Shown: positions 41,402 to 49,822 of the stretch, piece after piece
How the letters are laid out: each line of letters opens with the position of its first letter
Numbering within the stretch: position 1 is the first letter of the stretch
NCBI GenBank assembly: GCA_020072585.1
Contig: JAIQGL010000002.1
Location: 1 to 64,000, forward strand
Origin: Terriglobia bacterium
GTDB lineage: Bacteria; Acidobacteriota; Terriglobia; Terriglobales; Acidobacteriaceae
DNA: 64,000 nucleotides
Reading direction: 5' to 3'
Program-made: the position numbers and the translations under genes
The notes under the pieces: model-generated
What the model was told of the DNA's origin: nothing
Database searches by the model: none
The model's input: only the letters and a program-made list of their open reading frames with translations

Positions 41402-43114
41402 CTACTTTGCTTCATACACGGTCTTGCCGCCCACAACGGTACGCAATACTCGGGTCTTCAGGATCTCAGCCGGCGCGACCTTGGTAATGTCGCGGTCGAG
41501 CACGACGAAGTCCGCCAGCATGCCCGGACGGAGCTCGCCTTTTTCATGCTCGGCAAACTCGGCAAAGGCCGAGCCGCTGGTATAGGCGGCGATAGCGTCA
41601 TCAATGAGAAGCTTTTGTTTGGGGAAGTATTCCCGTGTGCCAGACTCATTCTTGCGCGTGACGGCCGCATAGAGGCCGCGGAACGGAGTGATCGGTTCCA
41701 CCGGGTAGTCCGTTCCGAAGGCCAGCAGAATGCCGTTGTCTTCAAATTCCTTCCAGGGATAAGAATGTTTGGCCCGTGCGGGACCGATGTGCGACTCAGC
41801 CCAATTCATGTCGGTAAGCAGATGGTTGGGCTGGACGGAGGCGATCACGCCCAGTTTCCTGAATTTCTCAAAGTCCTCCGGCGCGATGACCTGATCGTGT
41901 TCGATGCGGAAGCGCATGTTCTTCTTATTGCTCTTCTGGATGGCATAGGCAAATGCATCCAGCGCCATGCGGGCGCCACTATCGCCTATGGCATGGAAGC
42001 CGATTTGAAAGCCGGCGCCGGCACGTTCCGCCGCCATGGCGCTCAGTTTGTCCTGCTCATAGCGGGGGATGCCGGCATTCTTTGGATCATCGTCGTAAGG
42101 CGCGAGCATGGCGGCGGTGCGCGAGCCCAGCGATCCATCCATGAAACCCTTGAGCATGGTGGTGTGCAGCAAGGGATCTTTTGCAGAGTGATGCTGCCGC
42201 ATCTTTTCCAGCTGCTCGACGGGCGCGTCAAAGGGCAGCCACTCAGCAATCCGCAGCGTGAGCTTGCCTTCTTTTTCCATCTGCTCATAGGTGAGGAAGT
42301 CTTCCCAGTCAGAGTTGTCCTGGGCGGAGGTGATGCCATGGCTGGCAGCGTCTTCCAGAGCCAGTTCTGCTGCGCGGCGGCGCTGGGCCTGTGATGGCGG
42401 AGGAATCTTGCTGAACACCGCCTCCATTGCAGTCTCACGCAGAACGCCCGTCGGCTCGCCCTTGTCATCACGGTCGATCTTGCCGCCGTGCGGATCAGGA
42501 CTTTGTGCGGTGACGCCCGCGGCTTTCAAAGCGGCGCTATTGGCGATGGCAATGTGGCCGTCGACGCGGTTGAAGATTGCGGGGTGATCGCCGGTGACGG
42601 CGTCAATATCTTGCCGAGTCGGGGTCTTCTGTTCCGCCCAGAGGGTGTGGTCCCAGCCGCGGCCCTGGATCCATTCGCCGGGCGCGGCGGTTTTTACGCG
42701 CGCGGCGATGCGCTGCTTCATGTCTTCGAGGGATTTGCTTCCTACCAAGTCTACGTTCAGCTTTTCAAAGCCACCGGAGCCCAGATGCACATGGGCATCA
42801 TTGAAGCCGGGCATCACGAAATGGCCACCGAGATCGATGACCTGGGTCTTGGGGTCTTTGAAATGCTCAACGTAGTGATTGGAGCCAACGGCGAGAATCC
42901 TGCCGTCTGAGACCGCCATCGCTTGACCCGGCTTAAACACAATCGTGGTGGTCGTGATTTTTGAAGGCGCGTCCGCAGTATAGTCCCAGCTGCTGACCGC
43001 ACCACCATAGATATTGCCATTTATAAATATGACGTCCGCAGGGGTTTGCGCTTGTTGCGCGGAAGACAGACTTGCCATTGTGAGCACCACCAGCACAGCC
43101 AAGAGAATTTTCAT
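41402..43114 (-). CDS. Exported amidohydrolase (YtcJ-like)
   Basis: A 570-residue exported enzyme (signal peptide 1-20) of the amidohydrolase_3 type. Metal-ligand blocks: NDAHVHLG (first HxH), a later His-containing block at FHAIGDSGARMALD, RIEHDQVI and GTDYPVEP near the C-terminus. The closest named relatives I recall are YtcJ and N-substituted formamide deformylases, so an amide-bond hydrolase is likely. It overlaps the upstream M20 peptidase gene by 4 bases (ATGA), so they form one operon. Confidence 0.9.
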   Translation of the reverse strand: MKILLAVLVVLTMASLSSAQQAQTPADVIFINGNIYGGAVSSWDYTADAPSKITTTTIVFKPGQAMAVSDGRILAVGSNHYVEHFKDPKTQVIDLGGHFVMPGFNDAHVHLGSGGFEKLNVDLVGSKSLEDMKQRIAARVKTAAPGEWIQGRGWDHTLWAEQKTPTRQDIDAVTGDHPAIFNRVDGHIAIANSAALKAAGVTAQSPDPHGGKIDRDDKGEPTGVLRETAMEAVFSKIPPPSQAQRRRAAELALEDAASHGITSAQDNSDWEDFLTYEQMEKEGKLTLRIAEWLPFDAPVEQLEKMRQHHSAKDPLLHTTMLKGFMDGSLGSRTAAMLAPYDDDPKNAGIPRYEQDKLSAMAAERAGAGFQIGFHAIGDSGARMALDAFAYAIQKSNKKNMRFRIEHDQVIAPEDFEKFRKLGVIASVQPNHLLTDMNWAESHIGPARAKHSYPWKEFEDNGILLAFGTDYPVEPITPFRGLYAAVTRKNESGTREYFPKQKLLIDDAIAAYTSGSAFAEFAEHEKGELRPGMLADFVVLDRDITKVAPAEILKTRVLRTVVGGKTVYEAK

Positions 43115-44355
43115 TCATGCACTCCGGTCAGGGCCAACAACACCAGCAGAATTCTTTTCAGTCCCAGGTCGCGTTGGGTGCAGTCAAACCATTCGCGCAG
43201 TGTATGCGCGCCGCCGCCGTCGCCCCCAGCACCGATGGTCGTGGCTTCAATTCCGAGCGAGAGCGGAACATTGGCATCGGTGGAGGCGAGCCGCGGAAAG
43301 GATTCTATCCGCAAATGCTTGTCCACGGCGCGCACGATTTTCAGTATGCGCGCGTCCGCGGGTAACTCCGCCGCAGGGCGATCGCCAATGCTTTCCAGCG
43401 CCAGTGTGATCTTGGGCTCGCCGGCGCGATGCGAGAGTGGGACCTCGCTCCAGGCCTCGGCCACGCACTCGCGCAGGCGGTCTTCCAGTTTTTGCAGCTC
43501 TTCCATGGAAGCCGACCTCAGGTCCACGCGCGCCGTTGCCGATTCTGGAATCGAGTTGACGGATGTTCCCCCGGAGATCACGCCAACATTGAAGGTGGTG
43601 CGCGGCGACTCCGGTACGAGCACCTCACTGAAGTGGGCCAGTGCGCGGGAAAGGAGAACGATCGGGTTCGGGACGCCAAAGTCACTCCATGAGTGTCCGC
43701 CGGGACCGCGGAAGGTAATCTCAAACCTCCGGCTCCCCAGCGCCTGGTTCACGTAAGTGTCCGTGCCCGCGCCATCGATCACTAACAGAGACTGGATGGT
43801 ATCGCGCCATTTCGGCGTGGAAAACAGGTGCCGCATGCCGCGCAGATTGCCTTCGCCCTCCTCGCCAACATTGCCGATAAAAACAATATTGGTTGCGAAC
43901 TTGAATCCAGCCCGCTTCAGGACCGTAGCCATTGCCAATAGAGCGGTTACGCCAGCGGCGTTGTCACTGATTCCAGGGCCGTAAAGACGGCTGCCTTCTT
44001 CACGGGTTTTGAGCGCGGTACCGTGAGGAAATACCGTATCCAGGTGCGCGCTCACGCCTATCAGCGACGCGGCAGGTTCGCGCGAAAGCAATCCCAATAC
44101 GTTGCCTAGTTCGTCCACCTGGACATCTTCCAGTCCAAGCGCTGCAAATTTCAGTCGCAGCCATTCGCTGCGCGCGGCCTCGCCAAAGGGAGGCGAAGGG
44201 ATCTCAGTAAGCTCGCGCTGCCAGCGGCGAAACTCCATCTCCTGATTGTGCAGATACGTAAAAGCAGCGTGCACGCTCCGCATCTCCGCGATGCGGGCAA
44301 TCTCGCGCTGAGAGGAGGTCCGCGAGGAGTCAGGAATCGGTGGGCGGCTGGCCAT
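43111..44355 (-). CDS. M20-family metallopeptidase
   Basis: A 414-residue protein of the M20/M25/M40 class. Zinc-ligand blocks: SAHLDTVF, GPGISDNAAG, GNVGEEGEG and a C-terminal GGAHTLREW. An inserted dimerisation domain (about 195-310) includes GPGGHSWSDFG and TSVNSIPESATARVDLRS. It probably hydrolyses small peptides or acylated amino acids. No signal peptide is obvious. The stop overlaps the start of the exported amidohydrolase by 4 bases, so translation is coupled. Confidence 0.9.
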   Translation of the reverse strand: MASRPPIPDSSRTSSQREIARIAEMRSVHAAFTYLHNQEMEFRRWQRELTEIPSPPFGEAARSEWLRLKFAALGLEDVQVDELGNVLGLLSREPAASLIGVSAHLDTVFPHGTALKTREEGSRLYGPGISDNAAGVTALLAMATVLKRAGFKFATNIVFIGNVGEEGEGNLRGMRHLFSTPKWRDTIQSLLVIDGAGTDTYVNQALGSRRFEITFRGPGGHSWSDFGVPNPIVLLSRALAHFSEVLVPESPRTTFNVGVISGGTSVNSIPESATARVDLRSASMEELQKLEDRLRECVAEAWSEVPLSHRAGEPKITLALESIGDRPAAELPADARILKIVRAVDKHLRIESFPRLASTDANVPLSLGIEATTIGAGGDGGGAHTLREWFDCTQRDLGLKRILLVLLALTGVHE

Positions 44356-44403
44356 TCTCTTGAATGAATACTATATAGCCCGCCCGCAGGCGCGCCAAAT
44401 CGC

Positions 44404-44433
44404 GAAAAGAAAGGCGGCCCATGCCGGGCCGCC
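44404..44433 (-). terminator. Rho-independent terminator
   Basis: On the minus strand GGCGGCCC and GGGCCGCC form an 8-bp stem around a 5-base loop, followed by TTTCTTTT. It ends the 44661-44455 transcript. Confidence 0.93.
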
Positions 44434-44454
44434 CTAATATAGGTTTCCAGAGAG

Positions 44455-44661
44455 CTATTTCGGGGTGGTGCTGGTGCTGGTGGGGCCAGAGCTCTTCTTG
44501 CTTTTCTTGCCGCCCTTGTGGCCCTTCTTCTCGCCTTTGGTCTTTGTGGCCTTTTGGGTTGCGGGTTTGTCAGTGGATGCCGGTGTGCCGCCCGTAGCCT
44601 GGGCCATTGAAAGCGTGGCGCCCAGCAACATGGCAAACGTGATTGTAAGTAGCTTCTTCAT
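44455..44661 (-). CDS. Small exported Lys-rich peptide (copy 1)
   Basis: A 68-residue product with a signal peptide (residues 1-20, MKKLLTITFAMLLGATLSMA). The mature part is Thr/Lys/Ser-rich and strongly basic in the middle (KGEKKGHKGGKKSKKSS). A paralogue lies 145 bases upstream. Such short, disordered, basic exported peptides are common in Acidobacteriota; whether they bind polyanions is unknown. A dedicated terminator follows. Confidence 0.7.
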   Translation of the reverse strand: MKKLLTITFAMLLGATLSMAQATGGTPASTDKPATQKATKTKGEKKGHKGGKKSKKSSGPTSTSTTPK

Positions 44662-44749
44662 GCAGTTCTCCTTCAGTGGAAGTCAGTTTTTAAAGCAATC
44701 AAAACTCTGGGGGATATTGTTGAGCGACATTGTAACGCGAGAGCAGCGC

Positions 44750-44781
44750 AAAAAGAAAAAAGCGGCCTGCTTAGAGGCCGC
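44750..44781 (-). terminator. Rho-independent terminator
   Basis: On the minus strand GCGGCCT and AGGCCGC form a 7-bp stem, followed by TTTTTTCTTTTT. It ends the 45009-44806 transcript before the next small-peptide gene. Confidence 0.92.
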
Positions 44782-44805
44782 CTGGTAGAACAATTTTCCA
44801 GAAGG

Positions 44806-45009
44806 TTATTTCGGTGGCTGGGCTGCGGTATCGGCGGCCTTCTTGGATTTCTTGGCGCCTTTTTTCGCATGGTGATGTTTCTTGGTTTTTGTGGTGTCAG
44901 TCTTCGCGGTATCAGTGCCGCTTGCCGGTGGCGTGGTGCCGCCTGCCTGAGCAAAGCTCATGGCGGAACCAAGGACCAGTGTGCAAGCGATTGTGAATAG
45001 CTTCTTCAT
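44806..45009 (-). CDS. Small exported Lys-rich peptide (copy 2)
   Basis: A 67-residue paralogue of the 44661-44455 product, with the same signal-peptide form (MKKLFTIACTLVLGSAMSFA), Thr/Asp/Lys-rich middle (TKTKKHHHAKKGAKKSKK) and Pro/Lys end. Its own terminator follows, so the two genes are separate transcripts despite being neighbours. The Lys/His-rich core could bind metals or acidic polymers; this is not shown by the sequence. Confidence 0.7.
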   Translation of the reverse strand: MKKLFTIACTLVLGSAMSFAQAGGTTPPASGTDTAKTDTTKTKKHHHAKKGAKKSKKAADTAAQPPK

Positions 45010-45094
45010 TCGATCTCCTTTAAAGGGAAGTTCAGAGTGTTACTAAGTCAAACCCGCTACCGCGAAAATAGTTGCGTCTGTTTCCGGCCCCGCC

Positions 45095-46345
45095 CTAAGT
45101 ACCTGCCGGGACTTTCTGGCAGCAGGCGAGAATTTCCTCCTCGGTCAGGCAGCGGTCTGAGGCTTTGGCCCGCTGAAAAATGCGGTCCACCAGCTCTTCA
45201 GAAGCGGTCATACCCTTGCGCTCCAGCCAGAAAATCACATTGGACTTGCCGGACATGGGGCCTATCTCAATGATCTGTTCCAGGCCGAAGTAATGAGAGG
45301 GTACACCGGAGTAGACGGAATTAGCCAGTTCAATATCGCCTTTGCGAAATGCCTTAATAACAGCTGCGGCATGTACTCCCGTCGCTGTACGAAAGGCATC
45401 TTCCCCCATCACCGGGTAATTGCGGGGGATAGGCACGCCGGTGGCCTGCGACACCGTCATACAGTATTCCTTCAGCTTGGTCAGGTCCTGCTCCGCCCAA
45501 GGAGAAATGCCCATCAGTTTCAGGTTGACCAGCATCTGGTCCATCTGCGTATTCCCAACGCGTTCGCCGATGCCCAGCGCGGTGCCGTGTACGCAATCCG
45601 CGCCCGCAGCCAGAGCAGCCAGCGAATTAGCGACGGCCAGTCCGCGATCGGAATGGCCATGCCAATCCACGCGAATCTGCTGCCCTGAGGGCTTGACCAC
45701 TTCATCCAGAATAAAACGGATCAGCGCCTGCACGCCGCTGGGTGTTGCGTGCCCCACGGTGTCACAAATAACAATGGCCGTAGCACCACACTGAATAGCG
45801 GTAGAGTAAAGCCGTTTGACTGTCTCAGGGTCGCAGCGTGAGGTGTCTTCCGTTACGTACATCACCTCCAGCCCCAGAGATTTCGCGTAGCTGACGGCGC
45901 TTTCTGTCGTGCGGAAAAGAAAGTCGTCGGTCCAGTTTTCCGTGTAGCGGCGGATGGGACTGGAGCCAAGGAAGCACGCCACTTCAAGGGCAATCCCGGC
46001 GCGCTGTGAAATCTCCGCCACAGGACGGATGTCGGTTTCAAGGGTACGGGCAGCGCAGTTGGGCTTGATCTTCAACCGGCAGGTGGCAATCTCACGCGCC
46101 AGCATTTCCACGTCCGCCAACGCACGCGGCCCGGCCCCGGGCAGGCCGATATCCACAAAGTTGATCCCCAGGTCTTCCATCAGGTGCAGGATCTTGAGCT
46201 TCTCTTCAATAGAAGGATCTTTTACGGAAGGAGATTGCAGGCCGTCACGCAACGATTCATCGTCCAGCATGACCTGCCTGGGAGGCTTGAATTCGGCCCC
46301 CGGAACAGTGTTCCAGTCGTAGACCAAATGAGAGTGCTTCAGCAT
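45095..46345 (-). CDS. HMGL-family acyltransferase (2-isopropylmalate/homocitrate synthase-like)
   Basis: A 416-residue TIM-barrel enzyme. ATG 46345 follows GGAG with about 10 bases. Motifs of the HMGL family: LRDGLQSPSVKDPS (catalytic Arg and Asp), GATAIVICDTVGHATPSGV, RVDWHGHSDRGLAVANSLAAL (metal-binding HxH) and TALGIGERVGNTQMDQML. The length is shorter than LeuA, and the LeuA regulatory domain is absent, as in homocitrate/citramalate synthases and short LeuA-like proteins. The acceptor and product cannot be set from sequence alone. It probably acts in the cytoplasm on acetyl-CoA and a 2-oxoacid. Confidence 0.85.
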   Translation of the reverse strand: MLKHSHLVYDWNTVPGAEFKPPRQVMLDDESLRDGLQSPSVKDPSIEEKLKILHLMEDLGINFVDIGLPGAGPRALADVEMLAREIATCRLKIKPNCAARTLETDIRPVAEISQRAGIALEVACFLGSSPIRRYTENWTDDFLFRTTESAVSYAKSLGLEVMYVTEDTSRCDPETVKRLYSTAIQCGATAIVICDTVGHATPSGVQALIRFILDEVVKPSGQQIRVDWHGHSDRGLAVANSLAALAAGADCVHGTALGIGERVGNTQMDQMLVNLKLMGISPWAEQDLTKLKEYCMTVSQATGVPIPRNYPVMGEDAFRTATGVHAAAVIKAFRKGDIELANSVYSGVPSHYFGLEQIIEIGPMSGKSNVIFWLERKGMTASEELVDRIFQRAKASDRCLTEEEILACCQKVPAGT

Positions 46346-46385
46346 CACTTTGTTAAGCTCCAAGGGGTTATAGCTTATTTTACTC

Positions 46386-48047
46386 TCAAAGTAACTTGCG
46401 CCGGAGATAAGATTTTGTGCTTTTCACCCCGCCTTGCATGCGTTTTATTAGTTTTTTTGCGAACAGAAGATCTACAAATCCACTCATCTGGTTCGCGAAC
46501 GCCGGACCATAGCCATACCACCACAATTTTTTCATGCGCGGCATCCGGTCTGAATCAACATACTTGGGCCACACCATCTCCTCCAGGCCAAAGCGTCCGT
46601 GCGTGCGGCCGATTCCGCTGGCCTTCACGCCTCCATGGGGCGCTTCACTGATGCCAAAGCAGGCAAGCACATCATTCACCATGACCGTGCCGGCGTTGAT
46701 GCGGCGCGCCAGCGCTTCACCGCGCGCGCGGTTTTTGGTGAAGATGCTAGCGGCCAGTCCGTATTCTGAATCGTTGGCCAGCGCGATGGCTTCGTCTTCC
46801 GTCTTGAAGGTGCGCACCGGCAGCACCGGTCCAAAAGTTTCTTCGCGCATGACCGTCATGGAGTGGTCGACGTCGGCAAGAATCGTCGGAGCAAAAAAAT
46901 TCGGGCCCAGCTGGGGCAGAGGACTGCCTCCGGCCAGCAGCCGCGCGCCGCGCTTCACGGCATCTTCCACATGCGATTGCACAATGCTGAGCTGGCGCTC
47001 GTGAATCATTGGCCCCACGTCGATCTCAGAGTCGGCGCCGTCTGGGCGCCCCATCTTTTGCGCCGGCGTAGATTTGTTGTTACCCGACTGATCGGGGCGC
47101 AAAAGGCGGGAATGGCCCAGGCGCAATTTGTCCGTCTTGGCAATGCACGCTTTCAGAAATTTTTCATAGATGCTCTCATGCACGTAACAGCGCTCGACGG
47201 AGAGACACGTTTGCCCCGCGTTCATGAACGCGCCCCACACCGCCGCGCTTGAAGCCACGTCAACATCGGCATCTTCCAGCACGATCATGGGATCTTTTCC
47301 GCCCAGTTCCAGAACCACGGGGAGTAACCGTGCGGCTGCCGCCTGGGCCACGCGTTTGCCCGTAGCCACGCTTCCGGTAAAAACCATTTTCTGGACGTTG
47401 GTTGAGAGCAGCGCCGCGCCCGCCGAGCCGTCACCGGTAATGACTTGAAGCAGCGCCGGGTCCAGACCTGCTTCGCGCAACAGCCGTTCAAGTTCGAGCG
47501 ATGAGAACGGAGTAAATTCAGATGGCTTCAGCGCGACTGCGTTGCCCGTGGCCAGCGCCGTGAGCGTCTGCACAGAGGGAACGCTGAAAGGGTAATTCCA
47601 CGGACTGATGATCCCCACCACGCCGTAGGCTTCACGCAGAAGCTGGCCGCGCTTGAGCTTCATCGCAGGATTGCCGTGCGGTACCGGCTCCGGCCGCAGG
47701 AAAGCGGGCAGATTGTCCTTGAGGTACTTCACCGTATCCAGCACGACCAGGATCTCCGTGGAGAGCGCTTCTGCCTGGGGCTTGCCGGCCTCGCGGCTGA
47801 TCACCGCCGTGACGGCTTCTTTCTGGTCGCAGAGCAATTCGCCAAAGCGCGAGAGAATGCGCAGACGGTCGCGCACCGGCGTGGCGGCCCAGCGAGGCTG
47901 TGCGGCAGCGGCGCGGTCCACGGCAGCGGCAATCTGTTTCGCCGTCAGGTTGGGCAGCGTGCCGATGGTTTCATGCGTGGCGGGATTATGAATGGCAAAT
48001 TGTGCGCCTGGTTGAGTTGCGGGTTCGGGTTTGGGAATGGCATTCAT
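46386..48047 (-). CDS. NAD(P)-dependent aldehyde dehydrogenase
   Basis: A 553-residue member of the aldehyde dehydrogenase superfamily. Landmarks: YGVVGIISPWNYPFSVP, FTGSVATGKRVAQAAAARLLPVVLELGGKDP (catalytic Glu in LELGG), MNAGQTCLSVERCYVHESIY (catalytic Cys) and a C-terminal GISEAPHGGVKASGIGR. A segment of about 25 residues (LLRPDQSGNNKSTPAQKMG and after) inserted near the middle is not typical and may derive from a repeat. The substrate is unknown. It lies directly upstream of the LeuA-like gene on the same strand and may share a transcript with it. Confidence 0.92.
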   Translation of the reverse strand: MNAIPKPEPATQPGAQFAIHNPATHETIGTLPNLTAKQIAAAVDRAAAAQPRWAATPVRDRLRILSRFGELLCDQKEAVTAVISREAGKPQAEALSTEILVVLDTVKYLKDNLPAFLRPEPVPHGNPAMKLKRGQLLREAYGVVGIISPWNYPFSVPSVQTLTALATGNAVALKPSEFTPFSSLELERLLREAGLDPALLQVITGDGSAGAALLSTNVQKMVFTGSVATGKRVAQAAAARLLPVVLELGGKDPMIVLEDADVDVASSAAVWGAFMNAGQTCLSVERCYVHESIYEKFLKACIAKTDKLRLGHSRLLRPDQSGNNKSTPAQKMGRPDGADSEIDVGPMIHERQLSIVQSHVEDAVKRGARLLAGGSPLPQLGPNFFAPTILADVDHSMTVMREETFGPVLPVRTFKTEDEAIALANDSEYGLAASIFTKNRARGEALARRINAGTVMVNDVLACFGISEAPHGGVKASGIGRTHGRFGLEEMVWPKYVDSDRMPRMKKLWWYGYGPAFANQMSGFVDLLFAKKLIKRMQGGVKSTKSYLRRKLL

Positions 48048-48432
48048 GGCGGGTCTTCAGATATTCTACGCCGCGGTGCAAGCTGAAACCCTGCCACGGC
48101 TACACGGAGGCACCGAGAAGAACAAAACTTTACCACGGAACAACGCGGATGAGGTGATCACGAGCAAACCCAAAAACCTCTTCGGCACCCGGCATTTTGA
48201 AAAGCGGTAAGCCATCTTAACGGGAGACAATTTGAAGGGGCCCTTTTGGGAATCCCTTTTCAGGAAACGGAAAGTAGAACAGAGCTGCTTTTTCTTGATA
48301 GAGGTCCTTTTTCCGCATGAGGATATTTCTTGTGCTTCGCAAGCGCGCTGGGCATTTGCTCAGCTTTTGCACAAATTTTTATTTCGGATGTTTCAAGTCG
48401 CGTGGAAGCAAAGAACAGAAAGGACACTTGCC
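48048..48432. other. Intergenic stretch, little seen
   Basis: Apart from fragments resembling repeat D ('accacggaacaacgcggatgag' near 48133) and the 5' leader of the Cys-rich peptide gene, I see nothing with coding or structural signal. Confidence 0.5.
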
Positions 48433-48600
48433 ATGTCAAAGAAGAGAACGGCAATTCTGATCACGAAACTCAGTTTCTGTATGGCCATGATCATTGTGAT
48501 CTGGGTACAGCCGGCAGCATTATCCGCCAGAGAAGGCACGGCAATCGTTTGCCCGCCCAACTGCAAACCTACAGGCCAACAGTTTTGCATCTGCTGGTAG
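48433..48600 (+). CDS. Small exported Cys-rich peptide (copy 1, intact)
   Basis: A 55-residue product with AAAGGA upstream of ATG 48433. A signal peptide or anchor (residues 8-31) is followed by a short mature peptide with C40-x3-C44-x7-C52-x-C54. The same Cys spacing is kept in the frameshifted neighbour (48635-48797) despite different residues between. I do not recognise the family. It may be an exported metal-binding or disulfide-stapled peptide. No processing enzyme lies next to it. Confidence 0.65.
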   Translation: MSKKRTAILITKLSFCMAMIIVIWVQPAALSAREGTAIVCPPNCKPTGQQFCICW

Positions 48601-48634
48601 TTTGCCGGGAAACCGAACAGAAAGGGACAAATTC

Positions 48635-48797
48635 ATGTTAAAGAAAAGAACAGCGCCTGATCGTTAGTTTTTGCCTGGGATTCACGCTTCTCATCCTGAC
48701 GCCTCCGGCGCCGGTATCGGCCGGCACGAGCCCATATTTTGATTGTCCTCCGGGTTGCAGGGATGGGGGCCCTCTCCCCTGCTTCTGCCCCAAGTGA
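48635..48797 (+). pseudogene. Frameshifted second Cys-rich peptide gene
   Basis: ATG 48635 and its leader (AAAGGGACAAATTC) match copy 1, and the frame opens MLKKRTA like MSKKRTA there. It then hits a stop at 48665. One base out of frame the sequence continues VSFCLGFTLLILTPPAPVSAG and FDCPPGCRDGGPLPCFCPK to TGA 48797, with exactly the same Cys spacing (x3, x7, x1). The cause is a single-base indel near 48651-48657, either a real lesion or a sequence error. Confidence 0.75.
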
Positions 48798-48815
48798 TCG
48801 GCGGAGATTCCTTGT

Positions 48816-48848
48816 CCCATCCTTTTCGCAACGGCGCGAAAGGATGGG
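48816..48848. terminator. Hairpin between convergent genes, related to 4796-4824
   Basis: CCCATCCTTTTCGC pairs with GCGAAAGGATGGG with one bulge, around a short loop. It lies between the end of the Cys-rich pseudogene and the end of the minus-strand NTF2-like gene. Confidence 0.55.
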
Positions 48849-48870
48849 GCCTGGGCTATTTGACCGGCCG

Positions 48871-49365
48871 TTATTTGATCAAACAATCCTTCCGCCCGGT
48901 ATCTGCGACGCTGGCAATGAGCCATTTCCCATCCGCGCGAACCAGGTTGAATAAATCGGTTCCGCAGTGGTCCACCTTGCCGTCCACCAAGAACTCGAAT
49001 GGGGCCCACACCACGGCCAGATCGTTATCGATGCGCACGAGTGGATCGTGAATGCGCTCTTCGATCTGTGCCTTGCCGGGTTTGCCCACTGCTTCGGCAA
49101 AGGCGTCAAAGGTCATCTGGGTCGGCTTGCCGTCCCGCATCAGCACCATGCCGCTGCCGGGCAGCAACGGTTTCTTGATTGCGGCCGCGTCGCGTTTTGC
49201 CATGCCATCAAACATCGCGGTGATCGGAGCCAGGACCGCCTGGTCTTCCTTTGAGAGGGCCCCTGCCGAGGGCGGTGTGGCGGCGTGGAGCGAGTTGATC
49301 AGAGAGCCGGCGGCTGTTGCTCCGATGAGAAGCACAACGATGGGGAAGCGTTGAAAGATCTGCAT
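48871..49365 (-). CDS. Exported NTF2-like (SnoaL/DUF4440) protein
   Basis: A 164-residue protein with a signal peptide (residues 1-28) and a DUF4440-type NTF2-like fold: LAPITAMFDGMAKRDAAAIKKPLL, a cone-shaped beta sheet with VRIDNDLAVVWAPFEFLVDGK, HCGTDLFNLVRADGKWLIASVADTG. Proteins of this fold bind small ligands or act as isomerases and lyases. No catalytic residues are assignable. Probably periplasmic and transcribed alone. Confidence 0.85.
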   Translation of the reverse strand: MQIFQRFPIVVLLIGATAAGSLINSLHAATPPSAGALSKEDQAVLAPITAMFDGMAKRDAAAIKKPLLPGSGMVLMRDGKPTQMTFDAFAEAVGKPGKAQIEERIHDPLVRIDNDLAVVWAPFEFLVDGKVDHCGTDLFNLVRADGKWLIASVADTGRKDCLIK

Positions 49366-49822
49366 GGGTCAAGATTGTAAACCCGTTGGGGCAACCGGCG
49401 GACGCGGAGAGAAACGAAGAATGTAAAGCGAGCATTTCATTTTTTAAGCGCTCCGCTGCATTGCGTCCCAGCAAGCCAGAAGCGGGCTCACTGGGAGCAG
49501 CTGCGCGCGGATCTCCACCCCGCCACGCGAAAACCGCGCGTGTCGGGGCCCCGGGCCTGCGGTATGGGATACGGTGAGTAGTTTTTAATCCGCCACCCGA
49601 GGGACCGTGACGCAGATCACATACAGGTTTTTGGATCGGGATTAAACTTCGATTCCGGCATTCCGTGACGAGGAATTCCACAACCGGAGCCAACCTTCCT
49701 GTTGTTAATGGAGGCCCCATGAACGCCCTGTGCCGGGCCCACCTCTGAACAAAGTTTAACTTTCAAAGTCCGGCCCCCAGACGCGATTGCCCCCTCCTAC
49801 TTTCAGTTACAGGAGATATCCA
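49366..49822. other. Intergenic stretch with structured repeat C
   Basis: It holds repeat C copy 1 (49409-49533) and then about 290 bases with no recognised feature before the hydrolase gene's ribosome binding site. Confidence 0.5.
49409..49533 (+). repeat. Repeat C, copy 1 (possible structured RNA element)
   Basis: A direct copy lies at 52100-52226. Shared words: AATGTAAAGCGAGC, CATTTTTTAA-like tract, CGCTGCATTGCGTCCCA, TGGGAGCAGCTGCGCGCGG, ATCTCCACCCC and GCCACGCGAAAA. The central hairpin pairs CCCAG with CTGGG and AGCC with GGCT; in the other copy it is CCCA/TGGG with CAGGC/GCCTG. The different sequence with pairing kept suggests a structure. Confidence 0.7.

Noticed and set aside
41135-42394. 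Plus-strand ORF of 419 codons
   Set aside because: It is the antisense shadow of the exported amidohydrolase gene, which has clear metal-binding motifs.
48232-48432. N-terminal extension of the Cys-rich peptide to 122 residues
   Set aside because: The frame is open but the ribosome binding site and signal peptide fit the shorter start at 48433.
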